Source: Acanthaster planci (lineage: Eukaryota > Echinodermata > Asteroidea > Valvatida > Acanthasteridae). From it: DNA of 64,000 nt. The stretch spans positions 750,856-814,855 of the forward strand of contig NW_019091369.1 of the NCBI RefSeq assembly GCF_001949145.1, in the 5' to 3' direction. Positions 59,047-64,000 of this stretch are shown piece by piece. Both the position numbers and the translations under genes were made by a program. Each line of letters begins with the position of its first letter. The stretch's first letter is position 1. The notes under the pieces were generated by a model that was given only the letters and a program-made list of their open reading frames with translations, ran no database searches and was not told where the DNA came from.

Positions 59047-59950
59047 CTGATGTCTTTTTGTCTTCACATGAAAACCATTCAGTTCTGAGTGCCTAAGATT
59101 TGTTGTTTTTCCAAAACTCTTCTGAAGTTTTGACGAGGTCTGTGACAGTTCGTCACAAAAAACAAGTAAAATTGAAACAACTGACATACAAAAAGTGCTC
59201 GTTTATAGGGACGTTTTCGGGGCATGGACATTTTGAGGGACATAAAGATACGAGGTGGGACATTGTCTTGCTACATTAACAACCTTAATCGAGGCCTTGA
59301 GAAAGGTCCGTGTGATTTCATTGTTCTGGGAGTGTTTTGGTTTTCTATTTCTCGATAAATTTTGTTGTAACTGTGGTTTCTGTTTTCGTTTGTTTGATTT
59401 TTATTTTGATTTTCGATCCTTTTGTTTGTTTGGTTTTAGTTTTATTTTGCCTTCTCAGCATTATTTTTTGTTGGGGGGGGGTCATTTTGGGCGTGTCCGG
59501 CCAGGACATTAAGACATGGAGCTAGCGGCACAGGCGTTTTTCCAAGGGGGGGGCAGTTATTAGACCATGGGCATCAGCCACGGGTCGATCCATTATGCCC
59601 CACCCATCAGTAGGACCTGCAAACAGTTGGGGGTGGGCCAGGCCCCCCAGTAGGAAAAGTGGCCCCCTCCCCGCTTCCGTCGCCAGTAGTTAGTGGGATT
59701 GCTGACTTAACGTACAGATAGGCTACGGATAGAGACAGAGATTACTCTGACGACGCCAAATGAGAAAAAAACTACCGCGAGCGGAGCTGTTAAGTTGAAG
59801 AGCGCCACCAACTGCTTAAGTTAATCAAAAGTCAGTTGCGTTGCGTCGTCAGGTGGCTGTCACCGCACCACTGGTCACGGATAATTTAAAAACCGTAACT
59901 TTTTGAGACTTTTCCCTTCTCTGTTATTCTCAAGAAACCTGTCATTTAAG

Positions 59951-59971
59951 ATGGTTCGGATTCATTTCAAT
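59951..59971 (+). CDS. Candidate first coding exon of a gene continuing to the right (MVRIHFN...)
   Basis: AAG ATG G start context followed by seven codons (MVRIHFN) and a perfect donor gtaagt at 59972, phase 0. A CpG-containing stretch with GC-rich words (59770-59880) precedes it, as at a promoter. No second exon could be joined convincingly in the remaining 4 kb, so the product is unknown and the call may be chance. Confidence 0.3.
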
Positions 59972-61338
59972 GTAAGTATCTGATAAACGGGCAACGTCTC
60001 GATTTGTTGACCAGGGAAGGCCCTTTTTGGGGAGGCAAGGAGGCGGAAGAGATCTGTTCTGCTTTTGATGTTAACAAGTAACGTTGCAACTGTCATGCAC
60101 ACATTTTTGTAGTTTTGCGTAAACGTCAACACAAAACTTTTCAAATAACGTTAAATGTGTAGAGGGTTTAGCCTAGCCTACTTAGAAAACACTTCAGAAT
60201 TTCCAGACCAGTCTCATACACTGAACAGGGTGTCAAGTGATGTCCAGACATGGACCGTACTTCTGTCCTTGACAGCAACAGGTTTTGAAGGGTCAAGATT
60301 TCTCTCTGACGATTCGATGTCATAAAATGTAAGCAGCTGGCCCATATGTACATGTACAATATTATTTAGAAGAGACTATTCCTTATATGTACATAATACA
60401 TACACATGTACAAATTTGTGAAGTGATTGCAATTTGAAGTTCCTTCTTTAATCAGACAGGCTTATTTCTCACGACATCAGGAAATCTGCATGAATTTCCA
60501 ATGCCATGAGCATTGGGCTGGAGTTAGTCAAGCTCTTCATTAAACATTTGTACATGTACACTTGTTGAAAAGATGGATCAATTAGCAGTCTTGCGACATG
60601 ACCATGATGGGAATGTGTCTAAAACAGTGACCAAAAGCTTGTTCATATAAGTTTCAGAACTTAGTGAAGCAAATTCAAAGTCATGAAAACTTTGCTGCGA
60701 CATTTTGCTCCAGTCAAAAGTTTTTCAAATTCGTATTATTCGATCTGGCCTCACAAATATTAATTTTATGTTTGCTTTTGCAAGTACGGAAGTATGAAAT
60801 GGCCTGAACATATGTTTCTTTCTGATACCATTTTCACGTGCAATATTACTAGTTTCAAACTTTGAGGAACATCAGGGATTATATTAGATGTTTTGTGGTT
60901 TATCATAACTTATAGTTAATGCCTCTGTTTAATGCTGTCCCACGTCTTATGTTGGTGGGTTCATAACCTTTTTTCAAAGCCCCAGGATGGGATTTTTGTC
61001 AGCGGCAGGTTTGCAAACTATGCAAAGGCTACCCTAGGGGTGGCAGGTTTGTCACTGCGAGATTGACAATCCTTACACTTTGCGTGGGCCGGCCCCAGGG
61101 AGGGATTCCCTGTGTGAAGGAAAACAAATTGTCCATTCGTTTCATTTGCAGTTACTGTGCAGAGCAATCCAATGACATGGGAATAGGCCTAGCAGTGTGT
61201 GTACAGATTGTATGGTGACTGCAGTCAGCAGACACGCTCCACTACATGGCAATGGTACATGTACTTCCCCAACTTGGTCAAATGACCAGACTAAGAGATC
61301 GTTGGCTGTAATGTCTTTCTTGTACCATGAAACTATCC

Positions 61339-61414
61339 CCAGAACTGTGGGGTCCGACTCTGCCCCGCTCTTCCTCGTGGGAGCAGGGTGGACGTCGAAC
61401 CCCACAGTTCTAGG
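61339..61414. repeat. Compact hairpin, 76 nt, of precursor-microRNA size
   Basis: ccagaactgtggggtccgac pairs with gtcgaaccccacagttctagg with one bulge and one mismatch; an inner stem ccccgctc/gagcaggg follows, then a small loop around ttcctcgtg. The 11-base word taccatgaaac flanks it on both sides (61323-61333 and 61417-61427), which could be a target duplication. It may be a tiny MITE or a small-RNA precursor. Confidence 0.65.
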
Positions 61415-62916
61415 CTTACCATGAAACCACATGGATTGTACATGTACCTCCACATTTTTGTCGAATACCAGTGTTGGCTTTTAAAGACTTCTTCCCTATT
61501 CACATTAAATTGGATCATGATATGGTACCAAAATAGCAGAGTAGTGTGCACTGTTGATGTACCGGTAGGGGGCCTACATGTATACATTATGTACTGATAG
61601 ATAAAGTTTTAGGGATGGACTTGTTTGGACAGTGTTATGGTATGGCGTCTAGCATCAGTGTTACACATCTCTTTTGCTAACACTGACATGACTATTGTAC
61701 TGGTTGAAATATTCAAATAATACTATGCTGAGGCTTGTGAGTACATTTAATCACAATTCAAACTTTTACATGTACAGTGATTGTATTTGTATACATGTCG
61801 ATAAAAATCAAAGATTCTGATTTGATTTGATGATTAAAAATTTACTCACAGGTGTAGGGAAATTTTGAAATTACCCACGATGAATTGGGGCAGGGATCAG
61901 GATTTCCAAAAATGTGACCTGTCAGGACAATAACCGCAAGGTTGCATTCCACTCTTTCTTATTTTGACTGTTCAAAGTCAAATATCGATGTGTCCAGGAC
62001 ATTTTAAGGGTTTTTGTAATATTTGGAAAGAGTAACTTGTCTCCTATTTGATTACAAATACCACAGGATCATATTAAAAATGTCCTTTTCTCAGCAATTT
62101 CGACGACAGCATTATTCGTGCCTTGTCAGAAATGTTGAAACATTGTCGGAAACAAAGACATAAAGCTGTCCAAATAATGTCACATCATTGCCTTATACTT
62201 TCCCCCAAGTGGTCCATGTACCGCACTTACCACTGGAAGGCTCTTTTTCTGCTGAATTCAAAAACACCAAAATCTCAATTTCAAAAATTCTGACTTTCAG
62301 CTCATGTTGTGGTGATAGGCCACACATGTACACGTACAACTGTAGACGTGTATTGAGTTGGCTCTGTCAATGCACATGCAGGTTACATGTACGTGTACAT
62401 TGATTGGTTTGGCCCAGGTGTAGCGAAGTGTGAATTTCTTTGTCCAATCCAGGCAATGGATTACTGAAACATACAACTTTATGGTCCCAGAAGTAATGGT
62501 TGTTGGGGGGGTGGACAGTTGCTATAGCTATTTCTTTGAGCTGTCTGAGGACATCAGTGGTAATTTCATGCTGATTAATTTTTTTGTGTGTGGAAAATTT
62601 TAGTGTCATTTGTTCAGTCAGTTTGTGTTACCTTGGAGCTATTGACGAGGAGCTCCATGCCGTTCCCTAACCTGCAGTAGTAGACCGCACAATGTGGAGG
62701 CCAAGTTTTGGCATTGTTCATAGTATTGGAACCGTCGCTCCATTTTTCAAAACAACAGTGCATTTCTGCATTTTTTCCTCTTCCTGAATTGATTGATATA
62801 TATTTATTGTAGATTTATTTTTTGGCAGTAGGTGAAACAGAATGAATTTCCCCAACTCCAAAGTTCAAAGGTACTGACTCTCTACTGATGAGTTTAATAG
62901 TACATGTATGGTATAC

Positions 62917-63317
62917 CAGGCCCTAAACTTAGCGCTAGACTGACATACAAATTCTAGTCAAAGCTGCTGTGGGCTAGTCAAATGCCTTCTTTATCTTGCC
63001 GGGCGGGCTAGTGAAATAATTCTTATCGGTACCTGCTTTAAACTGTCATTTATCTTATTTGTAAGGTTGAATTTGAATACAACAGACATTGTGAAGTTGA
63101 GTTTATTAATTGTAAGTTTCGAATCCTCAACTTCAAGTTGTAAAATTGACAGCATGACTCTACAGTAATGGCTGAATAATATTTAGCTGCAAAAAGCCAG
63201 TTAACGCTAGTTTTGCGAACTAGGTCCAAAGGGTTAACAGGAATTCTTGCATGCATACATGAAAAAATGAGTTAACTTGCCAGGCAGACTAGTTAAAAAC
63301 CTTAAGGTCAAGGCCTG
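62917..63317. mobile_element. MITE-like element, about 400 bp
   Basis: Left end caggccctaaacttagcg and inverted right end (reverse complement caggccttgaccttaagg) are imperfect TIRs. The interior has several copies of ggctagt or gactagt. No clean target duplication. It resembles the 2.2-kb element in style. Confidence 0.45.
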
Positions 63318-64000
63318 GGTTAACCAAAATGAATGATGTCATTTGCTGCATTGGTTTAGGAAACCACACGAACCTCAGATAATCAAGTTATACAGTATTG
63401 GTCATGTCAAGTCTGAACTCATGAAAGTGATGGGTTATTTTGTGGTTTTCACTCTAAAAGCCTCATCAGCACAGCTGCTCCAACCTTTCACAGACCTGCA
63501 ACAGAGACTTGGTATGATTTAACAGAGACTTCATGAGTGACTTGTGGGCTTAAGTTACGAAAAATTGTCCCCATTATAGGCTGTGTTCTTAGCCCAGTTT
63601 TGTTACTAATGTGGAAATGATGCCTCTTGTTACTGACTGCTAGCTTTCTGAAATCCCCAGTGTGAGAAACACCCATCTACATGTAATTGCCGAAATGCTT
63701 TCACCGGGTTAATTTGTCAAGTGTTACATACATGTATGTAAGTTCAGAATTCATCCGTAGAGACGACAATGGTAACTGATAACTTACAAAATCGGCAAAC
63801 TTAAAGGAAAAATCACTTATTCTATTGCAGATCAGTAATGTACTGGCACAGGGCAGGTGATTTAGTTATTGGTGCTGCTGCAAAAATTTCAGTGTAATTT
63901 TTTTTTCTCATTTTTTGGTACCCTGTAAATCCAGCCACGTGTTGTCCTGCCATGGATTTTAGTTATCCCAAAATGCAAGTGATCACAGCCCAGCAAGCAC

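Larger units (their letters stand above)
55976..59950. other. Intergenic or intronic, no gene recognised
   Basis: No coding exon was recognised. A CpG-richer stretch at 56.88-57.13 kb ending in CTGAAAG|gtaagc (57130) could be a non-coding first exon. The A/T-rich inverted pair and the G/C hairpin are listed separately. Confidence 0.45.
59972..64000. other. Rightmost 4 kb, no gene recognised
   Basis: Dense in GTACATGTAC-like words. No coding exon was supported; several acceptor-like sites (for example 61151, 63831) run quickly into stops in the frame needed. Confidence 0.5.

Noticed and set aside
57489-59187. Lys/Phe-rich open frames on both strands
   Set aside because: Compositional result of A- and T-runs in the inverted repeats.
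1-64000. CRISPR arrays, operons, phage or other bacterial systems
   Set aside because: Regular spliced exons, Pol III tRNA gene and LINE/MITE content mark animal nuclear DNA; no spaced direct-repeat array was seen.

Overview
This is eukaryotic, animal-type DNA: AT-rich, intron-rich, with short GT-AG exons separated by repeat-filled introns. Three protein-coding genes can be read from splice sites and conserved protein motifs, plus one tRNA gene. Protein similarity points to an invertebrate, most likely a deuterostome (sea urchin, starfish, hemichordate or amphioxus). The palindromes TAGGCCTA and GTACATGTAC recur through the window and look like a genome signature, but the species cannot be fixed from this sequence alone.

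Layout. (1) 1-10.5 kb, plus strand: a terminal uridylyltransferase / Star-PAP gene (TUT1). Eight exons join in frame to 897 residues: U1-type zinc finger, RRM, nucleotidyltransferase core with all three catalytic Asp, PAP-associated domain and basic C-terminus. (2) 14.3 kb, minus strand: tRNA-Asn(GTT) with a Pol III T-run terminator. (3) 16.5-39.4 kb, minus strand: a two-exon class A GPCR of 571 residues whose 21.2-kb intron splits TM4. That intron holds a decayed LINE reverse transcriptase, a hAT-type MITE with an 8-bp target duplication, a foldback element, a MITE of a family with a second copy in this window, minisatellites and a pogo-like MITE. (4) 40-47 kb: no gene seen; the second MITE copy and a tRNA-derived SINE-like element lie here. 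(5) 47.2-54.1 kb, plus strand: a myosin essential light chain gene (MYL6 type), six exons, 146 residues, the first coding exon being only the ATG. Its second intron holds a 730-bp foldback with arms of about 300 bp. (6) 56-64 kb: no complete gene. One possible first coding exon at 59.95 kb, an inverted pair of A/T-rich repeats, a G-run/C-run hairpin and a compact hairpin of precursor-microRNA size are noted.

The three genes do not form a functional cluster; they are ordinary neighbours in an animal genome: RNA tailing, receptor signalling and actomyosin. The unusual material is mostly the inverted-repeat elements, several of them inside transcribed introns, and the changed signature residues of the GPCR (Gly in place of Asp2.50, and NRY in place of DRY).
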